Below are positions 1 through 6,125 of a DNA stretch of 7,732 bases, in pieces. The translations under genes were made by a program, and so were the position numbers. Location of the stretch: positions 1-7,732 of the forward strand of contig DUGV01000288.1 of the NCBI GenBank assembly GCA_013331225.1. The letters run 5' to 3'. Source of the stretch: Methanolinea sp. GTDB lineage: Archaea; Halobacteriota; Methanomicrobia; Methanomicrobiales; Methanospirillaceae. The stretch's first letter is position 1. Each line of letters begins with the position of its first letter. The notes beneath the pieces were generated by a model. The model was not told where the DNA came from. It did not search any database and was given only the letters and a program-made list of their open reading frames with translations.

Positions 1-1014
1 GGCCCCGATGGTTCAGGCAGTGTATATACGACAGGAAACATCTACGTAAGCTCTGCTCCGGCAGGAGCTTCTGCCATACTTGACGGGGGGCATTCACAAC
101 TCTTCACCGCCGGAACCTTCAGGGGCGTGGAGCCGGGAACCCACCAGGTGCTGATCACATTGCAGGGCTTCCAGCCCTATACGACAACCGTAAAAGTCAG
201 CGCCGGTGCCACCGGGAATGTCATTGCGACACTGCCACCAGTCACAAGCCCGGGGGGTATATCGGTCAGCTCGACCCCGAGGGGAGCAGGGGTATACGTA
301 GATGACATCTACATGGGCAAGACGAACCAGGTGGTGGGAAACCTTGCAGCAGGCCCGCATCGGGTGGTCGTCTCTGAAGCAGGGTACGTGACCTGGGAAG
401 AGACCGTCCAGGTAAGGTCAAAGGAGGTCATCCCCGTGGCGGTCACCCTCGTGGCAGAGGTGAACGCGGCCAGTGGGGATCTCCTTGTCTCATCCACCCC
501 CACGGGTGCGTCCGTATACATCGACGGGAACTATCGCGGCTCAACGCCGGTTGACGACTCCCTTGACATCAACGATCTCTCTCCCGGCACCTACACGATC
601 TCCGTGAAGAAACCGGGATACCAGGAGTATGCAACAACCATCACCCTCCAGGCGGGGAGGAAAGTGCAGGTCTTTGCCCCGCTCACGCCTGCCGAGCAGA
701 CCGCAGCGAGTGTAGAGATCAGCTCAACGCCTGCCGGGGCCGACGTCTTTGTCAACAACCTGTACATGGGCATCACCCCACTCTCCTTCCATGACGTTTC
801 TGCCGGGACCTACACCGTTGATATCCGGATGGAGGGGTATGTCCCCTTCTCTTCCAGCGGTCAGGTGATTCCAGGCCAGAGCGTCCACGTGATTGCGGCG
901 TTGTCACCGGTTCAGACCCCCGCTCCCACGACAAAGGCGCCGACCGGGGCATTGGCGGTAGTCATGGCTTTTGTAATGACCGGGATTGTCTGCCTCCTGG
1001 TTGCAAGGAGATAG
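1..1014 (+). CDS. PEGA-repeat cell-surface protein with C-terminal membrane anchor (5' end outside window)
   Basis: The reading frame is open from the first base, so the start and any signal peptide lie upstream; 337 residues are visible. They form four tandem PEGA-type beta repeats at about residues 12-84, 86-154, 159-230 and 236-304. Each opens with a strand like VSSTPxGAxVYVD and has a PGTYT- or AGPHR-type turn before a GY/GF motif. A short Pro/Thr linker (305-316) follows, then a hydrophobic segment (about 317-334) ending in ARR, which fits a C-terminal membrane anchor with a tiny cytoplasmic tail. PEGA domains are common in archaeal surface proteins and are thought to be structural or binding modules of the envelope. 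The exact role here is unknown. The gene ends in TAG and overlaps the convergent gene on the other strand. The GTG at 127 is internal: the first repeat begins before it. Confidence 0.9.
   Translation, partial: GPDGSGSVYTTGNIYVSSAPAGASAILDGGHSQLFTAGTFRGVEPGTHQVLITLQGFQPYTTTVKVSAGATGNVIATLPPVTSPGGISVSSTPRGAGVYVDDIYMGKTNQVVGNLAAGPHRVVVSEAGYVTWEETVQVRSKEVIPVAVTLVAEVNAASGDLLVSSTPTGASVYIDGNYRGSTPVDDSLDINDLSPGTYTISVKKPGYQEYATTITLQAGRKVQVFAPLTPAEQTAASVEISSTPAGADVFVNNLYMGITPLSFHDVSAGTYTVDIRMEGYVPFSSSGQVIPGQSVHVIAALSPVQTPAPTTKAPTGALAVVMAFVMTGIVCLLVARR
37..912 (+). repeat. Four tandem PEGA-coding repeats
   Basis: Four units of about 205-220 bp (roughly 37-252, 256-462, 475-690 and 706-912) encode related beta modules. 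Similarity is clear at protein level (SSAPAGA, SSTPRGA, SSTPTGA, SSTPAGA at the start of each unit) but weak at DNA level, so these are old, diverged duplications rather than recent ones. Confidence 0.75.
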
Positions 1015-1348
1015 AGGAATCAACAATTTTTTTGCCCGGATTCTCGGGCTCAGCAACACTAAGCGCCTCGCGGAGGGCTGCAATCTCGACACGGTCCGAC
1101 TCGATGGCATAGAGTGAAGTGCCGTAGCATGGCTTCCTGAACGGCATCAGGATCCTGCCTGCCTCCTCGTCGATCCCGACCAGCATTGGCCTCTCAATCA
1201 GGATTGTGACACCCCGGAAGACGTATCCAGGTGTGATAAGGTAGTGCTCCCTGCATGCCTTTCTCACCCTGTTGTCTGCACGGCGGGGGGTAGCATCCTT
1301 GAGGATAATGTCTGACCAGACCCGGTTGAAACAGGGTTCCGGAGACAT
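962..1348 (-). CDS. DUF1894-like methanogen protein of unknown function
   Basis: From the ATG at 1348 this encodes 128 aa. The core has the order I remember for the methanogen-restricted DUF1894 family: an ILL/IIL strand followed by an acidic/basic helix, a Y-x-I-x-PGY motif, a hydrophobic strand leading to VGID, and the signature PFRKPCYGTSLY. The family is small (about 100 aa) and has no established function. Start choice: the frame stays open to an ATG at 1435, which would add 29 residues and has a weak GTGAT element about 4 nt upstream. The 1348 start fits the usual family N-terminus better but has no visible Shine-Dalgarno. The last 25 or so residues (after about AEPENPG) look like a read-through tail: they run through the intergenic T-run and 53 bp into the antisense of the PEGA gene. 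The family call is from memory of the motif. Confidence 0.7.
   Translation of the reverse strand: MSPEPCFNRVWSDIILKDATPRRADNRVRKACREHYLITPGYVFRGVTILIERPMLVGIDEEAGRILMPFRKPCYGTSLYAIESDRVEIAALREALSVAEPENPGKKIVDSSISLQPGGRQSRSLQKP
1027..1033 (+). terminator. T-run, probable archaeal terminator of the PEGA gene
   Basis: Seven consecutive T bases lie 12 nt after the TAG stop of the PEGA gene. Archaeal RNA polymerase commonly terminates at short U-runs without needing a hairpin. The run lies inside the coding region of the convergent DUF1894-like gene, where it is read as lysine codons (GKK). Confidence 0.45.
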
Positions 1349-1484
1349 GATGGGAAAGTAAGCACCGGGGAGGAAAAGATTTGCGGCGAAGCCCGGCCGG
1401 GCCGAAACGATATTTTCGATTCCCGGGGTATCCATTCACATCACGATCGAGAGTGCGTCCGTGATGAGGGGCAGTCGGGATAAG

Positions 1485-1507
1485 TTATGTTTAAATAACA
1501 TAATGTT
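1485..1507. promoter_or_regulatory. Overlapping palindromes, candidate operator in divergent promoter region
   Basis: TTATGTT (1485-1491) and AACATAA (1497-1503) form a perfect 7-bp inverted repeat around the spacer TAAAT. The right arm is reused in a second palindrome, AACAT-A-ATGTT (1497-1507). The three ATGTT/AACAT half-sites lie between the DUF1894-like gene (-) and the membrane protein/XRE unit (+). The position suits a binding site for the XRE regulator encoded downstream (inference). Confidence 0.45.
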
Positions 1508-1516
1508 GTATATTTC
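1505..1516 (+). promoter_or_regulatory. TATA-like element for the membrane protein/XRE unit
   Basis: GTTGTATATTTC lies about 40-50 nt before the ATG at 1554. Transcription starting about 25 nt downstream of it would give a short leader carrying the purine-rich GAGAGGGG (1542-1549) that precedes the start. An alternative TATA-like stretch, AAATATTTAAC (1530-1540), is too close to the ATG for a leader that includes the Shine-Dalgarno. Confidence 0.4.
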
Positions 1517-1553
1517 TCATATTAGTTAGAAATATTTAACAGAGAGGGGCAAA

Positions 1554-1976
1554 ATGTTTGCACAGAAACCAACCGTCTTCAAGTCGCGTGCCTGGATCAC
1601 CGTGATGTTCATATTCGGGATAGTGCTGATTGGAATCGGCATGATGAATCTGGCTTTCCTGGCAGGTGAAGAATCGCCGGGCCTCATTTCCATGTTCATC
1701 AGCGCCGGTTTTGTCCTCACGATCCTCTCGGGTTTCCGTCTCTGGAAGGGCGAAACGAATTACATGCAGGACGAACGGACAAAGAGGATCGGTGCATACG
1801 GACTCTCCTGGTCCTGGTTCCTCACATTCCTGTTCCTCTTCGGGATCTTCTGGGCAGATTACCTCCACCTCTGGTCTCCTGATGCGCAGACGCTCTCCGT
1901 GCTCCTCATCCTTTTCATGGGCATATCGGCCAAGGGCTTCCAGGCATACCTCTTCCGGAAAGGAGACGTGGATTGA
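1554..1976 (+). CDS. Small four-helix membrane protein, DUF2178-like
   Basis: Encodes 140 aa with four predicted transmembrane segments at about residues 14-38, 43-62, 83-104 and 112-131. A hydrophilic loop between TM2 and TM3 contains the motif DERTKRIG, followed by the aromatic-rich [13 protein letters not shown]. That D-E-R loop before the third helix is the hallmark I associate with DUF2178 proteins, which are of unknown function and are often encoded beside a small XRE regulator in archaea and Firmicutes. The ATG is preceded by GAGAGGGG at a spacing of 4 nt. The next gene starts 19 nt after this stop, so the two probably form one transcription unit. A role as a membrane partner or target of the regulator is plausible but not shown by the sequence. 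Confidence 0.8.
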   Translation: MFAQKPTVFKSRAWITVMFIFGIVLIGIGMMNLAFLAGEESPGLISMFISAGFVLTILSGFRLWKGETNYMQDERTKRIGAYGLSWSWFLTFLFLFGIFWADYLHLWSPDAQTLSVLLILFMGISAKGFQAYLFRKGDVD

Positions 1977-1995
1977 CGAACCCGGGGATGTTTCC

Positions 1996-2217
1996 ATGCA
2001 GACAAGAATAAAAGAGTTTCGCGCGAAGAGGGCCCTGACACAGGCCGAACTTGCCGACCTCGTAGGGGTCCGCAGAGAGACTATCGTCTTTTTGGAGGCA
2101 GGCAAGTACAACCCCTCACTTCGACTCGCCCACCAGGTGGCAAAAGAGCTTGGGACCACTATAGACACGCTCTTTATCTTCGGCGATGAGGGTCACTACA
2201 CGGTGACCGAGGAATAA
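1996..2217 (+). CDS. XRE-family helix-turn-helix transcriptional regulator
   Basis: A 73-aa protein that is almost entirely one HTH_3/XRE domain (PF01381 type). [20 protein letters not shown] opens the fold, helix 2 covers about residues 14-22, the recognition helix [11 protein letters not shown] about 25-35, and the core closes with [12 protein letters not shown]. There is no ligand-binding or multimerisation domain, so it probably acts as a dimer on a palindromic site. The ATG at 1996 is preceded by GGGGATG (1984-1990) at a 5-nt spacing. The frame is open upstream to 1666, but that stretch is antisense-like to neither gene and lies inside the membrane protein in another frame, so I do not count it. 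It is encoded with the upstream membrane protein and probably autoregulates the pair through the palindromes at 1485-1507 (inference). Confidence 0.88.
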   Translation: MQTRIKEFRAKRALTQAELADLVGVRRETIVFLEAGKYNPSLRLAHQVAKELGTTIDTLFIFGDEGHYTVTEE

Positions 2218-2267
2218 CCTGCCAGGGGAGTTCCCGTCATGCCGATATGCTCCACCACACGACCACC

Positions 2268-3977
2268 TTATTCTGGTCTCCGCCATGCCCGCGGGGGGAT
2301 ATGGACCTCGAACCTCGCCCCCTTCCCGGCCTTTCCAGTCTCCCGGATGGTGATCCCGGTGAGCGAGAGGATGTCCCGGGAGATTGCAAGCCCAATCCCC
2401 GTGTGTCTCCCATATCCATAGCGGAAAATCATCTCCTTCTCGTTGTCGGGAATGCCAACCCCGTCATCCTCGAAGACCAGGATTAGCTCGCCGGCGGGCC
2501 CTTCTTTGGTCCATATCCGGACAGAGCTCACATCCTCACCGTGCCGCATGGCGTTGTCGAGAAGGTTCGAGAAAACCCTTCTTGCGAGAGGGTCGGCATT
2601 GATCTCCACCCGCTCGAGAGTCGGCATGACCCCTATACCCTCGTGGGGGACATCCTCAATGGCATGTGCGACCATGTGTCCGAGATCCTGCCAGGCCGGC
2701 TGGTTCGAGCCGAATTCCTGGTAGTCCTGTGCGAACCGGAGGTGGCTTGCAATCCTCTCCACGATCTGGATACACGATGAGAGGTACGCATCATGCGTCC
2801 GGCTGTCGGCATCCTCGCGCATCAGCTCAAGGTACGCCAGGAGAGCGGATACGAGGTTGCTGATATCATGGCGCGTCAATTTGGTGAGAAGAGATATTTT
2901 TTCGTTGGCTATCCTGAGCGCCTTCTCGGATTCCTTGCGTGCAGTGATATCCCTGATGACAAGCACGCTGCCGGCAGGTTCTCCTTCGGGACCCTTCACG
3001 AGTGCTCCCGCGATGCTGACTGAAATGCAGTAATCTTTGCCGATTGCAGCCTCCACGTCGGATACCGACCCTTCACCAAGTATCACATTGCGGATGCGTT
3101 CATACTCTCCCCCGGGGAGGAGGGCCGATATCTCCCTCCCACGTATACCCTGTTCCTCAGCTGCGAATAATTTCAAGGCTGCCTCATTTGCAGCGATCAC
3201 TTCTCCTCCCTGATTAAGGAGGACCATCCCATCCGGCATCGTCCTGAGGATCTCAGGTAAGGCGGTCTTGGGGCTCAGTACAAAGAGGCCGCAGGTATGG
3301 ACCGCATACGTGATGATCAGGGTGAAGGCAACGATTCCTATGAAGACCAGGTTCGGGGTGAATATGCCGAATGCCGGGAGGATTATGCCGGAGAGGGCAC
3401 CGCACACGATGATGGTGACAAGGCCGGCGCATACCAGGCGGTTCTGCCTTCGAACCCGCCCCCTTGATGCGGAGCGCCATGAGTCGATTGCCACGTACAC
3501 CGCCCATATCATCGCTGCAAGGACATAGATCACTTCGGCCGCGTAAACCGGGCTCCCCTGCACCGGGAGGTAAATATATCCCAAGCCTTCCGCGTAAGCC
3601 ACGGAATAGATAGTGTCTGAAAAGACCCCGAAGAGGGAGATTATCGCGGCCGGGAGATACAGTATGATGACGAGAAAGTTCGACTTCCCTGGTCGGGAGA
3701 GGGGATGTTCTGTAAAAACAAGGACGAAATGGACGGTGAATGCGATGACAAACGGCCAGAACGAACTGAATTTAAGCCATAGCCATACATTCCCGTAATC
3801 TGCTGCATGCCATATGAGGAACTCTCCCATGGCCCAGTACGTGGCGGCAAGCATCACGACGAGGAAGAGGCGGTTGACAGGAGAAGCAGAATTCTTGGCA
3901 TATACATAGATACCGAGCCCGAACGTGATGAATGCCGAGAGGAGGCAGAAAAATACGAGGATTGTGAAGAGGAGCAT
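2268..3977 (-). CDS. 7TM-PAS sensor histidine kinase
   Basis: From the ATG at 3977 this encodes 569 aa. Residues 1-235 hold seven hydrophobic segments (about 1-27, 35-57, 66-89, 99-120, 145-165, 182-204, 208-232), resembling the HisKA_7TM input domain. A PAS domain (about 242-345) runs from LPEILRTMPDGMVLLN to VIRDITARK. A short coiled linker leads to the phosphoacceptor box LTRHDISN, with the likely phospho-His at residue 370. The ATPase domain shows the N box NLLDN (about 471-475), the G1 box DDGVGIP (about 504-510) and the G2 region GRHTGIGLAIS (about 523-533), so the enzyme looks intact. It should autophosphorylate in response to an unknown membrane or PAS signal. No response regulator gene is adjacent. 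A TTG at 3986 would add three residues; neither start has a clear Shine-Dalgarno. It converges on the XRE gene with a gap of 50 bp. Confidence 0.92.
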   Translation of the reverse strand: MLLFTILVFFCLLSAFITFGLGIYVYAKNSASPVNRLFLVVMLAATYWAMGEFLIWHAADYGNVWLWLKFSSFWPFVIAFTVHFVLVFTEHPLSRPGKSNFLVIILYLPAAIISLFGVFSDTIYSVAYAEGLGYIYLPVQGSPVYAAEVIYVLAAMIWAVYVAIDSWRSASRGRVRRQNRLVCAGLVTIIVCGALSGIILPAFGIFTPNLVFIGIVAFTLIITYAVHTCGLFVLSPKTALPEILRTMPDGMVLLNQGGEVIAANEAALKLFAAEEQGIRGREISALLPGGEYERIRNVILGEGSVSDVEAAIGKDYCISVSIAGALVKGPEGEPAGSVLVIRDITARKESEKALRIANEKISLLTKLTRHDISNLVSALLAYLELMREDADSRTHDAYLSSCIQIVERIASHLRFAQDYQEFGSNQPAWQDLGHMVAHAIEDVPHEGIGVMPTLERVEINADPLARRVFSNLLDNAMRHGEDVSSVRIWTKEGPAGELILVFEDDGVGIPDNEKEMIFRYGYGRHTGIGLAISRDILSLTGITIRETGKAGKGARFEVHIPPRAWRRPE

Positions 3978-4008
3978 GGATATCAATTGCCCGGGACCAG
4001 TCAGCAGC

Positions 4009-4034
4009 AGGGTGCGGGGCCCACCCTTTTTTTT
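4009..4034 (+). terminator. GC hairpin plus T-run upstream of the kinase, on the opposite strand
   Basis: AGGGTG (4009-4014) and CACCCT (4022-4027) form a perfect 6-bp stem around the loop CGGGGCC, directly followed by seven more T (4028-4034). On the plus strand this has the shape of an intrinsic terminator, but no plus-strand gene ends here. On the minus strand the A-run (GGATAAAAAAAAG) could instead be the TATA-like element of the kinase promoter. The structure is clear; its function is uncertain. Confidence 0.4.
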
Positions 4035-4116
4035 ATCCTTTCCAGTTACAGTATCTCCTGCTGATTCTGTTTCCGGAGGAGAAAACGCTTGTGCATGCCA
4101 TCGCCTTTTCCGCTGT

Positions 4117-4347
4117 TCACGAGACCCTCATGATCCAGCGGGGGGCGATCGCCTGGGTCGGGCAGAATTCCCGGCACTTGAAACAACCGATGCAGAGGTG
4201 AGGCCGGATCGCTTCAGCCTTGTGAGTGCGATGGTTCACCTGGAACACCCCCATCGAGCACATCTCCTCGCAGGTCCCGCACCCGTTGCAGAAAATCCGT
4301 TCGATATATACCTCCATCAGGAGGGTGGGGGAGGGTGTTATCTCCAT
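4117..4347 (-). CDS. Two-cluster [4Fe-4S] ferredoxin-like protein
   Basis: From the ATG at 4347 this encodes 76 aa with two C-x2-C-x2-C-x3-C motifs: Cys20, 23, 26, 30 and Cys52, 55, 58, 62. The second motif ends in CP (CIGCFKCREFCP), the first does not (CSMG). This is the layout of a bacterial-type 2[4Fe-4S] ferredoxin, a soluble low-potential electron carrier. No oxidoreductase subunit is encoded next to it, so its redox partner cannot be named. Start choice: the frame extends upstream to a TTG at 4434, but a TATA-like GTATATCG near 4404-4411 would place the transcript start around 4380, inside that extension. A second ATG at 4317 would give a 66-aa protein that still has all eight cysteines. 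Possibly functionally linked to the co-oriented Cys-motif gene upstream (209 bp away). Confidence 0.85.
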   Translation of the reverse strand: MEITPSPTLLMEVYIERIFCNGCGTCEEMCSMGVFQVNHRTHKAEAIRPHLCIGCFKCREFCPTQAIAPRWIMRVS

Positions 4348-4544
4348 AATTCTATGCCAGAAGTATCCTTCGTGAACGCGATGATAATCGTTGTGGATGA
4401 AACGATATACCCATTCCCCGGTTCCTGGAAACAACCGGCATGGTGTTCATCAACACAGTTTCATTCAACGGATGAAAATGCCATTGTTTTAAAGGGACCC
4501 ATTTCAACGGGATTAAGAAGAATGTCGACCGGTAACTACCACTC

Positions 4545-4549
4545 AAAAA
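4545..4549 (-). terminator. Short U-run after the Cys-motif gene
   Basis: Read on the minus strand, a run of five T lies about 8 nt after the stop codon at 4557. This could act as a weak archaeal terminator, which would separate the Cys-motif gene from the ferredoxin gene. A five-base run can also occur by chance. Confidence 0.25.
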
Positions 4550-4556
4550 GACACTC

Positions 4557-4985
4557 TTACATTTCAACCCCTTTCTGAACTTCCCGAACCATCAAAATTT
4601 CCGGAATCCCCCAACCCCCAATCGCCTCGATGATTGCCTGCACATACGGCTCCTGCCTCGTCATGCTGGGGGAGGACTCAGGGTTCTGTCGGTCTCCCTT
4701 CCTCCCCATCCCTGCCTTTCCGGTGGCAACATAATGAAGAAAATCCTCCTTCGGGAGGGTCCACGTGACGTTGACCCGCATCTTGACCATTGACCCGTTT
4801 GCATCGTGCGGGAGCATCACTGCCCTGGTGGGAGGGAGCCCAACAGGCATCCCGTCATGCGATCGGGAGAGGGCGATGACTTTCTCCCACAGAGCACTGC
4901 ACGCTTCAGTCTTGCAGGTCCGGCAGAAGCGGTTCGATGGCGGGAACCCGTCTCCCTGGTACCGGGCGCAGAACCTCGTGTCCAT
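4557..4985 (-). CDS. Uncharacterised Cys-motif protein, 142 aa
   Basis: I do not recognise a named family. The N-terminus carries four cysteines, Cys6, Cys21, Cys24 and Cys29 (spacing C-x14-C-x2-C-x4-C, including FCRTCKTEAC), which suggests a zinc or iron-sulfur site. The middle contains MVKMRVNVTWTLPKEDFLHY, probably beta strands, then a Gly/Lys-rich polar stretch (about 88-107). The C-terminus looks like an amphipathic helix plus a strand (QAIIEAIGGWGIPEILMVRE). There is no signal peptide or membrane segment, so it is probably cytoplasmic. The ATG at 4985 has no obvious Shine-Dalgarno. A TATA-like element at about 5031-5040, shared with the divergent gene, would give a leader of roughly 25 nt. 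The plus-strand frame opposite is an N-terminal run-on of the secreted-protein gene and reads less like protein. It may be a conserved methanogen hypothetical. Confidence 0.68.
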   Translation of the reverse strand: MDTRFCARYQGDGFPPSNRFCRTCKTEACSALWEKVIALSRSHDGMPVGLPPTRAVMLPHDANGSMVKMRVNVTWTLPKEDFLHYVATGKAGMGRKGDRQNPESSPSMTRQEPYVQAIIEAIGGWGIPEILMVREVQKGVEM

Positions 4986-5030
4986 CGCAGTGCTATGGTA
5001 CGTGGCGGGAGTAAAAAAAATGCGGGGGAA

Positions 5031-5040
5031 GGTATATCAT
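5031..5040 (+). promoter_or_regulatory. TATA element of the secreted-protein gene, possibly bidirectional
   Basis: GGTATATCAT lies with its TATAT core (5033-5037) centred 30 nt before the ATG at 5065, preceded by the purine stretch GGGGGAA. At that distance archaeal transcription would begin at or within a few bases of the ATG. Reading the other way, the same element could serve the Cys-motif gene starting at 4985. Confidence 0.55.
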
Positions 5041-5064
5041 CCACTTACGCCACTCTCACAATTT

Positions 5065-5694
5065 ATGCCGTCCAATCCTTCCCGAATCCTGCTCCTGGTA
5101 TTGCTCTCAACGGGTTTCGCCATCTGTTCCGCCCAGGCGCTCCTTGCCCCGGGCAATATCCAGGTATCCCCTCCTGGTGACTCCATGCCCGTGGGATCCA
5201 TCGTGAACGTGTCTGCCACCATCGAGATCATTCCATCCGGTGCGACCACCTTCGCCGAGACCCATACGCTTTCCCTCTCGACGGGTCTCGTGGACGCCCG
5301 CTGGCATGTTGTCGTGACGGTGGACGGGCAGCAGGCCGCCGTCATTCCAAAAGACGGCCCCCAGGTATTCGTCAACGGGTTCCTGCTCTCCTACCCAACT
5401 ACCCGTGACGTGAGCGTCAGCATCGCGGTTGACGGGAGAGCGCCTCCCGATCCCGCCGCGGGGACGGTCGTGGTGCTCGAATGGGCGGAGCTGAACTCAC
5501 AGGGCCTTGTCGTTGCCGGATCAGACTACCAGGTCACCAGGCAGGCGGAAACCTTCCCTGCATCTCCTGTGGTCACAACCGCCACGCAGGCCCCGGTTCT
5601 GACCACGTCGCCTGCGAATATCCCGTTCCCGGTGATGGGTGCCGCAGCTTCACTCTGCCTTGTCTTTGGATGGATAGGAAGGAGGAAAGGGTAA
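5065..5694 (+). CDS. Secreted beta-domain protein with C-terminal anchor, function unknown
   Basis: Encodes 209 aa from the ATG at 5065. Residues about 6-26 form a Sec-type signal peptide (RILLLVLLSTGFAICSAQA). A beta-rich ectodomain (about 28-155) follows, with strands such as VGSIVNVSATIEI, RWHVVVTVDGQQAAV and TRDVSVSIAVDG, resembling an immunoglobulin-like fold. Then come a Thr/Pro-rich linker (about 160-180) and a hydrophobic tail (about 184-204) ending in GRRKG. This signal/ectodomain/linker/anchor plan recurs in Methanomicrobiales surface proteins, but I cannot assign a family with confidence. The frame is open 100 codons upstream, but that part lacks a signal peptide at its start and opposes the Cys-motif gene. 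The TATA position and the missing Shine-Dalgarno both favour 5065, probably as a leaderless mRNA. Confidence 0.8.
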   Translation: MPSNPSRILLLVLLSTGFAICSAQALLAPGNIQVSPPGDSMPVGSIVNVSATIEIIPSGATTFAETHTLSLSTGLVDARWHVVVTVDGQQAAVIPKDGPQVFVNGFLLSYPTTRDVSVSIAVDGRAPPDPAAGTVVVLEWAELNSQGLVVAGSDYQVTRQAETFPASPVVTTATQAPVLTTSPANIPFPVMGAAASLCLVFGWIGRRKG

Positions 5695-5702
5695 GACGGG
5701 GT

Positions 5703-5779
5703 CCTGTCCCTTTTCATCGCCATCTTGCCGGGGAACAGGAATGCAACTGGTCTTTGGGTGAATAATCACCCCTGTCCCC
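5703..5779 (+). other. Mutually exclusive hairpins after the secreted-protein gene
   Basis: The arm GGGGAACAGG (5730-5739) can pair with CCTGTCCC upstream (5703-5710) or with CTGTCCCC downstream (5772-5779), each as 8 pairs with a single bulged A. In the second form it encloses a perfect 6-bp hairpin, GGGTGA-ATAA-TCACCC (5756-5771), lying directly against the outer stem. It starts 9 nt past the stop of the secreted-protein gene, so a 3' UTR or terminator role is the simplest reading. Confidence 0.4.
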
Positions 5780-6125
5780 TTTGGATCTGGAGTCGTGAAT
5801 ACCGTAATGGTGAGCGCATCCGATTGGCGCGTTGTCAAATGGCCATATGCAGCCTGTGCCATCCCAATCCAAAAAAATGCAGGCAGAATCTCATATTTCT
5901 GGCCCTGATCAACAGATCGAGAGCATGTATTTCACATGAATTAAACCACCAGATTTGTCAATTGGTATAGCGAATTGATTGTCCCGCATATTTTTCCTTT
6001 TCCACATTTAATTCTGGATTTTTCTGCGATTGTTAAAACCGAATTATTGATATGAGTTTTTATTTCACCCCTCTTTCTGTAATATCAAGACCCGCTTCAT
6101 CGATTGTTGGTATTACTCTTTATAT

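Noticed and set aside
1666..1995. A 110-codon N-terminal extension of the XRE regulator
   Set aside because: The sequence is Ser/Arg-rich out-of-frame translation of the membrane protein gene, and a Shine-Dalgarno-like site sits before the ATG at 1996.
1536..2168. A 210-aa minus-strand frame opposite the membrane protein and XRE genes
   Set aside because: It is rich in Glu/Asp/Arg runs, as is typical of antisense of coding DNA, and opposes two genes with recognisable features.
4457..4569. Three ATTTCAAC/ATTCAAC-like motifs (near 4457, 4498 and 4560), possible CRISPR remnant
   Set aside because: The shared core is only 7-9 bp, the spacings differ (about 41 and 62 bp) and the flanks do not match, so there is no array.
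3925..4578. A 217-aa plus-strand frame spanning the kinase start and the ferredoxin gene
   Set aside because: It lies opposite the ferredoxin with its eight correctly spaced cysteines, and its own sequence has no domain or membrane pattern. It is a shadow frame.
4765..5064. A 100-codon N-terminal extension of the secreted protein
   Set aside because: The signal peptide begins just after 5065, a TATA element lies inside the extension, and the opposite strand carries a better candidate gene there.
5650..5862. A 70-aa minus-strand frame over the 3' end of the secreted-protein gene and the gap
   Set aside because: It covers the hairpin boxes, shows no family motif and overlaps a supported gene; nothing marks it as coding.
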